Assembly (NCBI RefSeq): GCF_001463705.1
Contig: NZ_BBWH01000005.1
Span: 30,286 to 94,285, forward strand
Length of the DNA stretch: 64,000 nt
Direction: 5' to 3'
Source of the DNA: Aureimonas sp. AU12
GTDB taxonomy: Bacteria; Pseudomonadota; Alphaproteobacteria; Rhizobiales; Rhizobiaceae
Each line of letters starts with the position of its first letter. The first letter of the stretch is position 1. Position numbers and translations under genes: made by a program. The notes beneath the pieces were generated by a model that had not been told where the DNA came from, ran no database searches, and saw only the letters and a list, made by a program, of their open reading frames with translations. Shown piece by piece: positions 35,220-44,216 of the stretch.

Positions 35220-38200
35220 CGGTAGGCCCCCGGCACGCGCGCCTCGAGAATGGGTTTCATGGCGTCGAAGGCGATCAGGAAGGGCTTGCCGTCGGCGCCC
35301 CGGATCCATTGCGGATCCTCCGAGCTCGGATCGCCGAAGGCGAAGCGATAGCCGCCGGCGACCGCCACGGGCGTTGCCGCCTTCACGTCGGCCGCGCTGT
35401 AGGGCTTGCCGTTCTCGCGCACCGGCGGCGCCGAGAAATACCGAACGCCGGCGCGCGAGCGCTGCTCCTCGATCGGGACCAGGTCCGTGTCGCGCAGAGC
35501 GTCCACAACATCGGCGAAGCAATCGGCGCGGATCGTCGGCGGCACCACGACGGTCGGGCGATCGGCGCCGAAGCCCCAGACGCCGCCGACCGGGACCGTG
35601 ACCAGGCCACCATACTGGACGCCGGCTTCGAAGCGGGCGCCCGCCGCCTCCTGCAAGGCCTGCTCGAAGATAGGCCGCACGGCGTCGGACTTCGGATCGA
35701 GGCCGCTTTGCGCAACGCGCGCTCGCGTCATCGCCTCGGCCGCCGCGATCGTGCGCGTCGCATCCGCCGGCGATCCCGCGAACGCGGCCCCGAAGGTCGA
35801 GCGCGCGATCTCGGCCCGCTGTGTGTCCTTCATCACTTCCGGGAGTTTCTTGCCGTCGGCGCCAATGCCATAGCCCACGATAACGTCGCGGGCCGCGCGA
35901 TCGGAACCGCCGCCGGCAAGGATGACGCCCGCCTGCTCGATCGCCGGCGCGTCTTCCTTTAGCTCGGCAAGGATCTGGCCCGCCTTCGCGCCGCCCCCGC
36001 CGACGATCCCGGCGGCGAGCTGCGCGGCGCGCGCCGGATCCTGGTCGACCAAGCCACGGATCGCGGCGACCTCTTCGGGCTTGAGATACTTCGGCGTCAC
36101 CCCGAAATGCTCGGCCGCCGCCTCGGCCCGCATCGTCCGCTGCTGGATCCGGGCCGCGAGATCCTCGGGCGATGCGGCCTCGACGATCGTCCCTTCCTCC
36201 GGCGGCAGAAGTCCCTTGCGCTCGGCGAGCCCGATGGGGTCCGTCTTGGCGGCGGTCTGCATGCGCTCGAGCTCGGCGCGGGCAAAGTCCGCGGTGCCCG
36301 ACGACACCGCAGCGGGATCGCGCTCGAGGCCGCGCACATAGGTCTCGGCCGCGCTTAACGGCTTGTCCCGCAGGATCCGCGCCGCGCCGATCTTCTCGAT
36401 GGTGCGATCGACGATCTGGGGACCGTCCGTCGCGGTCCGGCGATCGAGCAGGAAGCGCCCCATCTCGCCGGCGTCGACCTCGAAGCCGCGCGCCACGCTT
36501 TCCGCCATGGCGTCGCCGCGTGCCTTCAGGCTGCGCCCGGCCTCCTGCGCCACGCGCTGCTTTTCGTTGGCGGTGCGGTCGAACGTCGCCTCGAGTTGCG
36601 CCCAGCCGTCGCCGTCGAGACCATCCAGTCCGCCAGCGGCGAAGTCGGCGCGCATCTTTTCCTTGAGCGCCGTGACCTCCTCCGGCGACGTCAGGGCGGA
36701 TGCCTGCCGGCCATAGAAGCCGACGGCGGTGTTGCGGCGGCTGGCGATCTTGGCACGGACCGCATCGTCGGGATCGAGGATCCCACGCGCCACGGCGCTG
36801 TCGAAATGGGCGTCGGAGGCGGCCTGCGCGGACGCCACGGCAGCGCCGGCGTCGGCGTTCGACGGATCGAACGCCTCGACGGACCGCGCCGTCATCGTCT
36901 CCATTTCCTGCGATCGCGTGAGGAAGTCCGCCCGGTCCTGTTGCAGCACGCGCCGGTCGGCATCGTCCCGTGCCTGCGTCCGATACGCTCGCGTCACCGA
37001 CGAGAAGGTGCGATCGTAATCCGCCGCGACCTCCGGGAAGACGTGGTCCTGCATGTGGACGGTGCGCAAAGCCCCGAACGCGTTGTCTAGCGCTGCCGGG
37101 TCATCCTTGAACTTGCGATAGACCTCGTCCGTGTCGGCGCGGATCGTGTTGTCGAGCTGCTCGAGGTAAGTCCGGGTGCCCGCCGCGTCATAGGCCCGGC
37201 CGCGAATGGTCATCGAGCCCGTCGGACGGAAACCGCCACCGCCCCCGCGTGCGGTCATCGGCTCGACGACGCGCGTCACCGACGGCGGCCCAACGCTCTC
37301 CGGCGGGATGGCCGGCGCCGTGCTGGCCGGCGCGACGGCGGCGGCCGTGCTCGCGGGTGCCGGAGCGGTCCCGTCGCGGGGCGCGATCGTTTCGATGGCG
37401 GCCGCCGCACCCGTCGCCGCCGGCGTCGCCGAAAGCGCGGTTGCCGCCGGCGCGGGGCCGGGAGCCGGGTTGGCCGCGATGGCCGACGGCGCCGGAGCGC
37501 TATCGCTACCGAAGGCGGACGCCCAACGTGCGTTCGCAAGCCGGTTGTCCCAGCCGTGACCGCGACGCGGCGCCCTCGCCGTGTAGTGCTGCGGGCGCTC
37601 GAAATGCATCAGCGCCTCGGTCGCCGATGTGATGTCGGTGGCGGCCTGCAGGCGGTTCCAGGCGAGCTTTTCCTTGGTCTTCAGTTCGTCGACGAAGAAA
37701 TCCAACTGCACGTCGGTATCGCGCCAGCTCTTCCCCTGCTCGGCATAGCGCGGCGCGCGGGCGAAGTTCTGCAGTGCCGTCCGACGCTCGTTCCGCCATT
37801 GGAACAGGCCGGAGGACGTTCCCTTGTCCCCGTCCGGCCCCGCCGCGTTCAACGAGCTTTCCTGACGGGCATGACCGACACCGGCGGCCGCCGCGACATG
37901 GCTCAAGCCGCGCTGTCGAAGACCGTCATAAATGTACTTTCCGCGCGTCTCGAGGTCGCCGCCGCCGCTGGCGACGCGCTGTGACTCGCCGCCACCGCCG
38001 GAATAGGCCATCGGCTCCATCGAGCCCGGCTCATAGGTCGAACTGACGCCGCCGGAGATCTCCGACGGACGCGGCCCGTTCGCCAAGGCGTTCCGCTCGC
38101 CGGCGCGCCGCCCCTCTTCCTGCGCGAAGTCGTCGGCGACCTGGTCGGCCTGGTAGGCGAGACGACCGAACGCCTCGGCGACGCGCCGTTCCGGCCCGCC

Positions 38201-38293
38201 ATCCGGGCGATCGACGCGCAGAAGCCCGTCCTGGATGATCGGATCGACCCGGAGTGGCCGATAGGTGACTTCGCTGGGCCGCTTGTTAGCCAT
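35216..38293 (-). CDS. Virion core protein with tail-lysozyme domain (ejection protein)
   Basis: 1025-aa inner virion protein. A phage tail-lysozyme domain lies at about residues 115-262 (KYIYDGLRQRGLSH, GVGHARQESSLNAAG with a candidate catalytic Glu145, KGTSSGLFQWRNERR, FERPQHYTARAP). A long Ala/Pro linker (about 263-345) leads to a mostly helical C-terminal two thirds with many Ala/Glu/Asp repeats. This arrangement parallels T7 gp16, whose N-terminal transglycosylase opens the peptidoglycan for DNA entry, here on a different lysozyme fold. It overlaps the next gene by ATGA and follows the small core protein gene. Confidence 0.82.
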   Translation of the reverse strand: MANKRPSEVTYRPLRVDPIIQDGLLRVDRPDGGPERRVAEAFGRLAYQADQVADDFAQEEGRRAGERNALANGPRPSEISGGVSSTYEPGSMEPMAYSGGGGESQRVASGGGDLETRGKYIYDGLRQRGLSHVAAAAGVGHARQESSLNAAGPDGDKGTSSGLFQWRNERRTALQNFARAPRYAEQGKSWRDTDVQLDFFVDELKTKEKLAWNRLQAATDITSATEALMHFERPQHYTARAPRRGHGWDNRLANARWASAFGSDSAPAPSAIAANPAPGPAPAATALSATPAATGAAAAIETIAPRDGTAPAPASTAAAVAPASTAPAIPPESVGPPSVTRVVEPMTARGGGGGFRPTGSMTIRGRAYDAAGTRTYLEQLDNTIRADTDEVYRKFKDDPAALDNAFGALRTVHMQDHVFPEVAADYDRTFSSVTRAYRTQARDDADRRVLQQDRADFLTRSQEMETMTARSVEAFDPSNADAGAAVASAQAASDAHFDSAVARGILDPDDAVRAKIASRRNTAVGFYGRQASALTSPEEVTALKEKMRADFAAGGLDGLDGDGWAQLEATFDRTANEKQRVAQEAGRSLKARGDAMAESVARGFEVDAGEMGRFLLDRRTATDGPQIVDRTIEKIGAARILRDKPLSAAETYVRGLERDPAAVSSGTADFARAELERMQTAAKTDPIGLAERKGLLPPEEGTIVEAASPEDLAARIQQRTMRAEAAAEHFGVTPKYLKPEEVAAIRGLVDQDPARAAQLAAGIVGGGGAKAGQILAELKEDAPAIEQAGVILAGGGSDRAARDVIVGYGIGADGKKLPEVMKDTQRAEIARSTFGAAFAGSPADATRTIAAAEAMTRARVAQSGLDPKSDAVRPIFEQALQEAAGARFEAGVQYGGLVTVPVGGVWGFGADRPTVVVPPTIRADCFADVVDALRDTDLVPIEEQRSRAGVRYFSAPPVRENGKPYSAADVKAATPVAVAGGYRFAFGDPSSEDPQWIRGADGKPFLIAFDAMKPILEARVPGAYR

Positions 38294-38294
38294 G

Positions 38295-38861
38295 TCAGCC
38301 CCTCAATCCGATGCGGGAGGCACCCTGCAGGATCGCGATGGCGCCGGTTTTCTTTGCCGCGCGGCGCGTCGAGACCGCTTGCGTCTTGAGGTTCGAGGCG
38401 CGCTCTTCGAGGCGGGCGATGCGCCCGCGTTCGGTTGCCGTCGAAGTCTCGAGGCCGAGATCCGCTTGCCGATACGCTTCCGTGCGCGCCTGGTTCGGCG
38501 TGCCGAAGGAGAGGTCGACGCCGGACGCGGCATAGGCCGTCGCCTGCGATCCGACGCTGTCCATCAGCTCGCGTTTGATCGAGGACCGCCGGGAAACGCC
38601 TTGCAGCGTCTCGTTCGCGGTCTCCATGATCGCGTCCTGCGCCTGCAGCTCGAGGTTCGTGGCGTCGAGCTTGGCCGCATCGTTCGCCGCGCTGACCGAC
38701 ATGAGGGTGGCCGTGCCGGCAAGGATGCTGCCGATCGTCGAGCCGAGCGTGCCGATGCCGGCGGCCGCACCGGCGGCACCGGCGGCAGCCGTGCCTCCGA
38801 TGCCGAGCGCAGAGCCGACGCTGCTGAAAAGCGGGACGATTGCCGCCGCGATCGGGGCCAT
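38295..38861 (-). CDS. Small inner core protein (T7 gp14-like)
   Basis: 188-aa protein with a hydrophobic Gly/Ala-rich first 60 residues (GSALGIGGTAAAGAAGAAAG, LGSTIGSILAGTATLM) and a charged helical remainder with Ala, Arg and Glu (ERGRIARLEERASNLKTQAV). Size and profile match T7 gp14 (196 aa), the pore-forming core protein. The gene lies exactly between the nozzle and the lysozyme core genes as in T7. GAGGAG precedes its ATG, which overlaps the nozzle stop codon. Confidence 0.75.
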   Translation of the reverse strand: MAPIAAAIVPLFSSVGSALGIGGTAAAGAAGAAAGIGTLGSTIGSILAGTATLMSVSAANDAAKLDATNLELQAQDAIMETANETLQGVSRRSSIKRELMDSVGSQATAYAASGVDLSFGTPNQARTEAYRQADLGLETSTATERGRIARLEERASNLKTQAVSTRRAAKKTGAIAILQGASRIGLRG

Positions 38862-40930
38862 CAGAGTTTCTCCTCGAAAGTGAGATCGCGCACGCGCAAT
38901 GGGCCGGGCCGCGTCTGGGTGATGACGGCCGTGGTGTCTTCGACGACGCCGGGGATCCCTGCGACGGTGACGAGCTGGGTCTTGGCGGCCATCGGCTGGT
39001 CCGTGGGATCGGACGTGCGCAGCAACGCCACGTCGCGCGGCGGCGTGTTGTTGGCGCCGATCGCGATCGACATCGTGCCGAGGATGTTGGCCTTGACGGT
39101 GTGGATGCGGCCGGGGCGACGCACGACCTGGTCGTTGCGGGTGACGAGAACGCGCGGCATCGACTGCCAGCGGGGCGGCACCCAACGTCCGATGGACATG
39201 CCGGTGGATCGATACGGCGTGCGGATGAAGCCCGACGTGACGACGTACGGCCCATCCGTGTAACCGGTATAGGTCTCGATCCAGACCTGTGTTCCGTCGG
39301 CGTGCGGCAGGTCGAAGGCGAAACCATCCGCGTTCGACGTGCGCCCGATGGCCGACACCAGGTAGGAGCTCGGCTCGAGGATCTCGTAATACTGGCCGTA
39401 GGGGCGATCGACGGCGAGCCACAGGTTGTTGTCGGCATCGACGCCGATGGACCGGATGGGATCGCCCACGTCGTATTCGAAGAACGCGGTGATGTCCTGG
39501 TCGCGGATGATGCTGGCGCCGATCAGCCGCCCGTCGCCGCGCAGGAGCCAGAGGCGGGGCGCGTCCGTGTCGTCGGTGCCGCGCTGTAACGCCGTCATCA
39601 CCACGTCGTCGATCAGGTGCGAGGCGAGCAACGATTCCTGACGCGCCGTGAAGGCGCTCGAGAGATCGTCATAGGCGGTGGAGAACAGGACGCCGCCCCG
39701 CTGGCCGACGAAGTAGACGCGGTTTTCTATGTCCTCCGGCCAGGTGCCGGGGGTCAGGCCGTTGCGCCCGGTCTCGACGAAATTCAACGGGTCCGTCCGC
39801 TTCACTTCGCGGTTGGTCGCGAAATATTCGGCCTCGTCCGTGAAGACGAGGAGGTATTGCGACGACTTCACATGGAGGATTTCCTCCGCGCTGTTTGTGC
39901 GTAGGGCTTCCAGCTTCGCCCCGTCGTCGCGCTGTGCCTTGGTGTTGATGTTGAAATACTCGGCCGTCTGCGACATGAGCAGCGCCGACGGCCGCGAATT
40001 GAGGTTCGCATAGACAAGCCGGTCCTGGACGATCGAGACGACGCCCGGCCAGCCCCGGCCGTCGGAGATCAGCGGCTCGCCGCCTGTCTTGCCGACGCCC
40101 GTGTGCGACGGCAGCACCGAAACCGACGCCGTGTTCACGACCTGGGCGGTGAGCTGGTATTCGACGCCCGAGAGAGCGCCGCCGAACACCACGTCGAGGA
40201 TCTGGAAGCCCGGACCGGTCACGGCCGGGGTCACCGTAACGCCCGGCCCGAGCGACGGCAGGGCCTGAAGCTCGGCCTGCAGCCGGTCCGCCAAGTCTTT
40301 CCAGACGACGGCGTTGGCGCTTTGGACGGGCAACGCGGTCGTCTGCGTTGCGATCGTCTCGCCGTCCACCGTCAAGCTGATGGAAGCCGCGTTGGCCGTG
40401 TCGCCTTGCGCCCAGCGGATCCAGAGGTTCCAGACATCGTTCGTCTTCGGGTAGCCGGCGCCGTAATCCTGTTCGGGGATCTTCGAATAGGGCCAGTCGC
40501 CGAGCTCCCAAACGGTATCGCTCCGGCGTAGGAGCCGAAGGGACCGCAAGTTCCGATGGAAGATCCCGACCGTGTCGCCCTCGAGGTAGAGCGAGCACTC
40601 GGCGGCCATTTCCGGCGTCAGACCGGTGGCAATCTGCGCCCGCAGCACCGTGCCCTCGAAGATGTCGATGCGGAACGGCACCACGGCAATCAGGAAGCTT
40701 TTCGACCGCGACTGTTTCAGCCGCCAGAAGCGGGGCCGCCAAGGCGTTTCCGTCGGGCGGACCGCGCGCGTGCCGCCGATGTTGCGGAAACCGGCCTGCG
40801 CCACCGGTTCAATGTTCAGGAAGCGGAGCCCAGCCGAATAATACTGCTTGATGTCGACGCGGCCCGCGAGCTCCGGCGAGAGCTCGCCGGCGTTCATGCT
40901 CTGCTGGCCGGTCCCGGCGCGCGCGACCAT
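38861..40930 (-). CDS. Tail nozzle protein (T7 gp12-like tail tubular protein B)
   Basis: 689-aa protein. Its N-terminus (GQQSMNAGELSPELAGRVDIKQYYSAG) is the conserved start of podovirus tail tubular B proteins: 'NAGELSP' and 'K.Y..G'. Downstream stretches RDLTFEEKL, VYFVGQRGGVLFST, KSSQYLLVFTDEAEYF and WLLRGDGRLIGAS form the beta-propeller-like repeats of the family. The protein forms the distal tail tube. Length is normal (T7 gp12 is 794 aa). Confidence 0.9.
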   Translation of the reverse strand: MVARAGTGQQSMNAGELSPELAGRVDIKQYYSAGLRFLNIEPVAQAGFRNIGGTRAVRPTETPWRPRFWRLKQSRSKSFLIAVVPFRIDIFEGTVLRAQIATGLTPEMAAECSLYLEGDTVGIFHRNLRSLRLLRRSDTVWELGDWPYSKIPEQDYGAGYPKTNDVWNLWIRWAQGDTANAASISLTVDGETIATQTTALPVQSANAVVWKDLADRLQAELQALPSLGPGVTVTPAVTGPGFQILDVVFGGALSGVEYQLTAQVVNTASVSVLPSHTGVGKTGGEPLISDGRGWPGVVSIVQDRLVYANLNSRPSALLMSQTAEYFNINTKAQRDDGAKLEALRTNSAEEILHVKSSQYLLVFTDEAEYFATNREVKRTDPLNFVETGRNGLTPGTWPEDIENRVYFVGQRGGVLFSTAYDDLSSAFTARQESLLASHLIDDVVMTALQRGTDDTDAPRLWLLRGDGRLIGASIIRDQDITAFFEYDVGDPIRSIGVDADNNLWLAVDRPYGQYYEILEPSSYLVSAIGRTSNADGFAFDLPHADGTQVWIETYTGYTDGPYVVTSGFIRTPYRSTGMSIGRWVPPRWQSMPRVLVTRNDQVVRRPGRIHTVKANILGTMSIAIGANNTPPRDVALLRTSDPTDQPMAAKTQLVTVAGIPGVVEDTTAVITQTRPGPLRVRDLTFEEKL

Positions 40931-41553
40931 CAGGAATACCGCGCCTCGGTCAGCGGATCGTTGCGCAGGAGCGGCGACGAGATCGGGCCGGCGGCGCGGT
41001 CCTGCGCGATCAGGCGGCCGAACTCGCCGCCCGTGCCGCCTTGCGCGGGCGATCCGAACGCCATCGCCTCGAGCTCGGAGGCAAGGCCCTCGTCCTGTTG
41101 CATCGGCACCGCGAGGCGTGCGGCCAGTGCCGTGATGAAGGCCGAGCGGAAGGCGGCATCCCAGGCGGCGGGATCCACGTCGACCTTGCAGCGCGCCCAA
41201 ACCTCCGGTTCGCTGGCATAGAGCTGGTTGCCCTCGATCGCATAGTCGCGGATCACAGCGTCTTGCGGGAACACCGCGCGCAGGATCTTCAGCGGTGGCC
41301 CCAGCCGGTCGCCGGGCAGATCGAACGCATAGGGCCAACCGCTCTCGTTCTCACCGGCAACGCGCGTCAGCCGTCGTGTCCGCCGCGCGAACGTCCAGTC
41401 GTGAAGGCTGAAACAGCGCGCGACGCAATCGGGCCAGATGCCGTCGATCGAGCCGTTGGCGAAGTTCTCGTCGTCCAGGGAGAAGGACGGCGCCTGGCCG
41501 ATGCGGACCAGCGCCCGATTGACGATCGTCGCCTTGTCGATGTGCTGGCCCAT
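40930..41553 (-). CDS. Gatekeeper / tail tubular protein A (T7 gp11-like)
   Basis: 207-aa protein. KATIVNRALVRIGQAPSFSLDDE near the N-terminus is the family signature of short gatekeeper/adaptor proteins ('A.IVNRALVRIG'). WTFARRTRRLTRV and YAFDLPGDRLGPPLKIL follow as in T7 gp11. The protein joins the portal to the tail nozzle. Its stop codon overlaps the nozzle ATG. Confidence 0.9.
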   Translation of the reverse strand: MGQHIDKATIVNRALVRIGQAPSFSLDDENFANGSIDGIWPDCVARCFSLHDWTFARRTRRLTRVAGENESGWPYAFDLPGDRLGPPLKILRAVFPQDAVIRDYAIEGNQLYASEPEVWARCKVDVDPAAWDAAFRSAFITALAARLAVPMQQDEGLASELEAMAFGSPAQGGTGGEFGRLIAQDRAAGPISSPLLRNDPLTEARYS

Positions 41554-41568
41554 GGCGCCGCCCTGCCC

Positions 41569-41829
41569 TTACGACGCGACCGTGACGACGCCCGAGGCGA
41601 CCGCCGTCACGATGAGGTCGAGCTTGGCGGGCGTGCCGTCGACCGCGACGGAGCAATAGAAGCGGTCACCCTTCTTCAGGTTGCACTTCGCCGCCGCGCC
41701 GTCGAAATAGCCTGCCGCCGAAACGGTCGCGGCCGCGTCCGCCGTCGAATAGACATAGGAGTTGGCCTGGTTGCGCGACCCGCGATCGCTGGTCGCAAAG
41801 CGCGACAGCGCCTTGATGTTGAGTGGCAT
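41569..41829 (-). CDS. Small virion-associated protein related to the receptor-binding protein N-terminus
   Basis: 86-aa protein. It shares about half its residues with residues 1-86 of the 704-aa receptor-binding protein at 23311-25425 (ALSRFATSDR, NSYVYST, SAAGYFD, GTPAKLDLIVT, VTV). It lies between the capsid and gatekeeper genes, so it may be a head decoration or tail-collar component whose fold was reused as an anchoring domain. There is no signal peptide. Confidence 0.75.
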   Translation of the reverse strand: MPLNIKALSRFATSDRGSRNQANSYVYSTADAAATVSAAGYFDGAAAKCNLKKGDRFYCSVAVDGTPAKLDLIVTAVASGVVTVAS

Positions 41830-41894
41830 CGAAGCCTCCTGACTTGGGATGGGAGAAGAGGCGGCGCGGATGCCGCGCCGCGAGTGTCAGCCGA

Positions 41895-42815
41895 TCAGGC
41901 GGCGATACGCTGCGGCGCAACCTGCGCCTTGACGCGGATGCGCTTCACGCCTTCGGGGAGAATGCCGACCGAAGCGCCGGACAGGCCGACCTTGGCGAGC
42001 ATCGGCGTACCCTCGTAGTCGGCATGCGTGGTGATCGAGGGCGTTTCCTGATCCCACTCGGCTTCGTTGCCCATGGCATCCGTCGCCCACATGAACGTGT
42101 CGATGTAGCCGTTGACGTTGAAGCCGTTGCCGTCCGTGCCGGTGCCGTACGCACCCGTCCCGAACGTGAAGTGTTCGTCGGGCATGGTGATGAAGTGGAT
42201 GCTGCGCCAAGTCTTCTTGCGGACCGCCGTCGACTTCGCGAACGGCAGATCCGGGCCGACATAGTCGGCGTTGGCGAATTCCTTGTACATCATCATCTGG
42301 TCGAACATCGCTTCGGTGATGAGCGCCCAAACGTCCTCTTCGGCACCGGCACCCCGGATCTGGGAATGGCCTTCGAGGAACGGCAGAATGTCGATGACCT
42401 TCGAACCGTCGCCGATCGTCTTGACGCCGGCCCCGCTGTTGGCGAACGCATCGAGCGCTTCCGTCTTCAGGTTGTCGCGGCGACGGCGAATCGCGGCGGT
42501 CAGCATCTTGCCAACGGCCGCCTGTTCGTTCGGACCCTGCCGACGAGCGTCCTGGACGCGCATCCAGGCCGACGCCTCGAAGTCGCGCATAGTGACCTGG
42601 ACCATGGAAAGGTCCGGGTTCGTGTTCTGGATCTTCTGGATGGAGCCGGAGAGCTCGTAGCTCTCGACGCGCCCGATGATCGGGAACTTCACCACGCCCG
42701 CGCCGCCATCGCCGCGCGTCATGGTGCCGTCGAGAAAGCCACCCATCGACTGATACCGCGCCCGGACCATGTCCCGGATCTTTTCGCGATACCAAAGGGG
42801 AGCCAAGATCGTCAT
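41895..42815 (-). CDS. Major capsid protein
   Basis: 306-aa protein between the scaffold and tail genes. It has a mixed alpha/beta composition with an N-arm (RDMVRARYQSMGGFLDGTMTRGD), a helix VQDARRQGPNEQAAVGKML and a C-terminal domain rich in beta strands (TFGTGAYGTGTDGNGFNVNG). Size, gene position and a GC-rich RBS context fit an HK97-fold major capsid protein of a T7-like virion (T7 gp10A is 345 aa). The start is the first in-frame ATG and gives a protein starting MTILAPLWYREK. Confidence 0.82.
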   Translation of the reverse strand: MTILAPLWYREKIRDMVRARYQSMGGFLDGTMTRGDGGAGVVKFPIIGRVESYELSGSIQKIQNTNPDLSMVQVTMRDFEASAWMRVQDARRQGPNEQAAVGKMLTAAIRRRRDNLKTEALDAFANSGAGVKTIGDGSKVIDILPFLEGHSQIRGAGAEEDVWALITEAMFDQMMMYKEFANADYVGPDLPFAKSTAVRKKTWRSIHFITMPDEHFTFGTGAYGTGTDGNGFNVNGYIDTFMWATDAMGNEAEWDQETPSITTHADYEGTPMLAKVGLSGASVGILPEGVKRIRVKAQVAPQRIAA

Positions 42816-42954
42816 AAAAATAACCCTCGTTGAACGATGACGACAAATCACCGAGGGCCGGGGAACCGGACGGGCGGCAGAACCGCCCGTCTTGGGATCG
42901 CGACCGTCCGGTAGCGATCCGAGAATGGCGGCTGCGGGGCCGCCTTAAGTGCGA

Positions 42955-43851
42955 TCAGTCGCCCGGATAGGCGGCGATGTAATCGGCCTGCAGCTTGTCG
43001 TAGCTGACCTTGTCGAACTTAGCGTTTCCCGGTGTGTTCTCCGGCATCGTCGCCCGCTTCTGAAGGTCGGCCGCCGCCGTCCCGCCCGGTGCCGCCTGGC
43101 CGGCACCCACTGGGCGCGGATCGCCGGCGCCCGTCATCTGCGAGCGAAAGAACTCGATCGCCTTGTGACCGTCGGCCGTGTCGCCGAGCATCATGGTCAT
43201 GTGCTTGGCGGCGTCGGCCGGAAGGCCGCGCTGCACCATCTGTTCGACCCAGCCGAGATTGTCGTTCATCCGCTTGTCGATGGCCCGATCCTGCTCGGCC
43301 TTCGGCAGGGACTTGGCGGCATCGGGCAGGAGCGCGGTTCGCTCTGCCGCGACATCGATCACCGGCTCGAGGAGACCCATCTCGGCGGCACCGCCCATGT
43401 AGGCGGAGAGAAGGCCCTGCATCTGGGCCTTGCTGACGCCGAGATCCCGAGCCTTGTTGGCGATCGCGTCGAAGAGCCCGTCCTGCTCGAGCGTCGCATA
43501 GTACGGCTTCAGTGCCTCGTCGACATCGCCGTAATCCTTGTAGGCGGCCACGTCCGCCGGCACCTCGCCGCGTGCGTTCATCGCCTGGAAGAGCTTGTCG
43601 ATCGTCTGCTGGTCGCTCTCGCCGTGGAACTGTTCGGCGAGACCGTCGGGACGATACGGCGCAGACCCTGCCGGCGGCGCGGCCGGGCCACCCGCCGGCG
43701 GCGCGGCTGGCGGTTCGCCAGCGGCCGGAGCACCTGCGGCAGGCGCGGCCGGAGCTGCCGCCGCCGGAGGAGCGGAAGCGGCGGCGGCCGGAGGAGCGCC
43801 GCCGCCGGCGCCGTCCGGTGCGCGAAGAATGCGGTCGAGGAGGTTTCTCAT
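42955..43851 (-). CDS. Scaffolding protein
   Basis: 298-aa acidic protein. Residues about 13-65 are almost entirely Ala, Pro and Gly (APAAGEPPAAPPAGG), followed by a helical middle (ADVAAYKDYGDVDEALKPYY, DAAKSLPKAEQDRAIDKRM) and a charged C-terminal helix (DKVSYDKLQADYIAAY). The position immediately upstream of the capsid gene and the charge profile match podovirus scaffolding proteins (T7 gp9 is 307 aa). Its ATG overlaps the TGA of the preceding gene (TGATG). Confidence 0.82.
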   Translation of the reverse strand: MRNLLDRILRAPDGAGGGAPPAAAASAPPAAAAPAAPAAGAPAAGEPPAAPPAGGPAAPPAGSAPYRPDGLAEQFHGESDQQTIDKLFQAMNARGEVPADVAAYKDYGDVDEALKPYYATLEQDGLFDAIANKARDLGVSKAQMQGLLSAYMGGAAEMGLLEPVIDVAAERTALLPDAAKSLPKAEQDRAIDKRMNDNLGWVEQMVQRGLPADAAKHMTMMLGDTADGHKAIEFFRSQMTGAGDPRPVGAGQAAPGGTAAADLQKRATMPENTPGNAKFDKVSYDKLQADYIAAYPGD

Positions 43852-44216
43852 CGGGCCTGTTCCTGTTCCCGTTGCTGAAGGAGGCTTTCGCCATGGGCGA
43901 GCGCGGAGAGGATCACCTCGCCGACGCCCTCGATCCCCTGCCGGGTCGCGGCGAGGAGCGCGGTTTCTTCAAAGGTCCGCCCCGTAGCGCGGAAGGGCTG
44001 GCGGAACGTGATGTCCATCAGCCATTCCACGAGCTCGCGGCCTCGCGCCTCCCGCGCCATCCGCGCAAGGAAGAGCGACATCTCATCGCCGGGCTGGCCG
44101 TGGACGGGGCGAGCCGGCTGCGGCGCGAACATCGCCTCGAGGCTTTCCCAGCCATCCATGCCGCCGAGCGAGCCGAGCGGCTGCGCCTCGCGCCGGTTGA
44201 TTGCCGCTTGCGTCAT
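43848..44216 (-). CDS. Hypothetical protein between portal and scaffold
   Basis: 122-aa protein with no recognised domain. The middle is helical and charged (ARMAREARGRELVEWLMD) and the last third is Glu/Gln-rich (HGESLLQQREQEQAR). The gene overlaps the portal gene by ATGA at one end and the scaffold gene at the other, so it is translated with both. Small proteins at this locus in related phages have no settled role. Confidence 0.7.
   Translation of the reverse strand: MTQAAINRREAQPLGSLGGMDGWESLEAMFAPQPARPVHGQPGDEMSLFLARMAREARGRELVEWLMDITFRQPFRATGRTFEETALLAATRQGIEGVGEVILSALAHGESLLQQREQEQAR

Noticed and set aside
35220..35522. 100-residue N-terminal extension of the polyvalent protein
   Set aside because: The extension lies inside the upstream lysozyme-protein gene in another frame, is Arg/Gly-rich and lacks a ribosome site; the ATG at 35219 overlaps the upstream stop codon as elsewhere in the operon.
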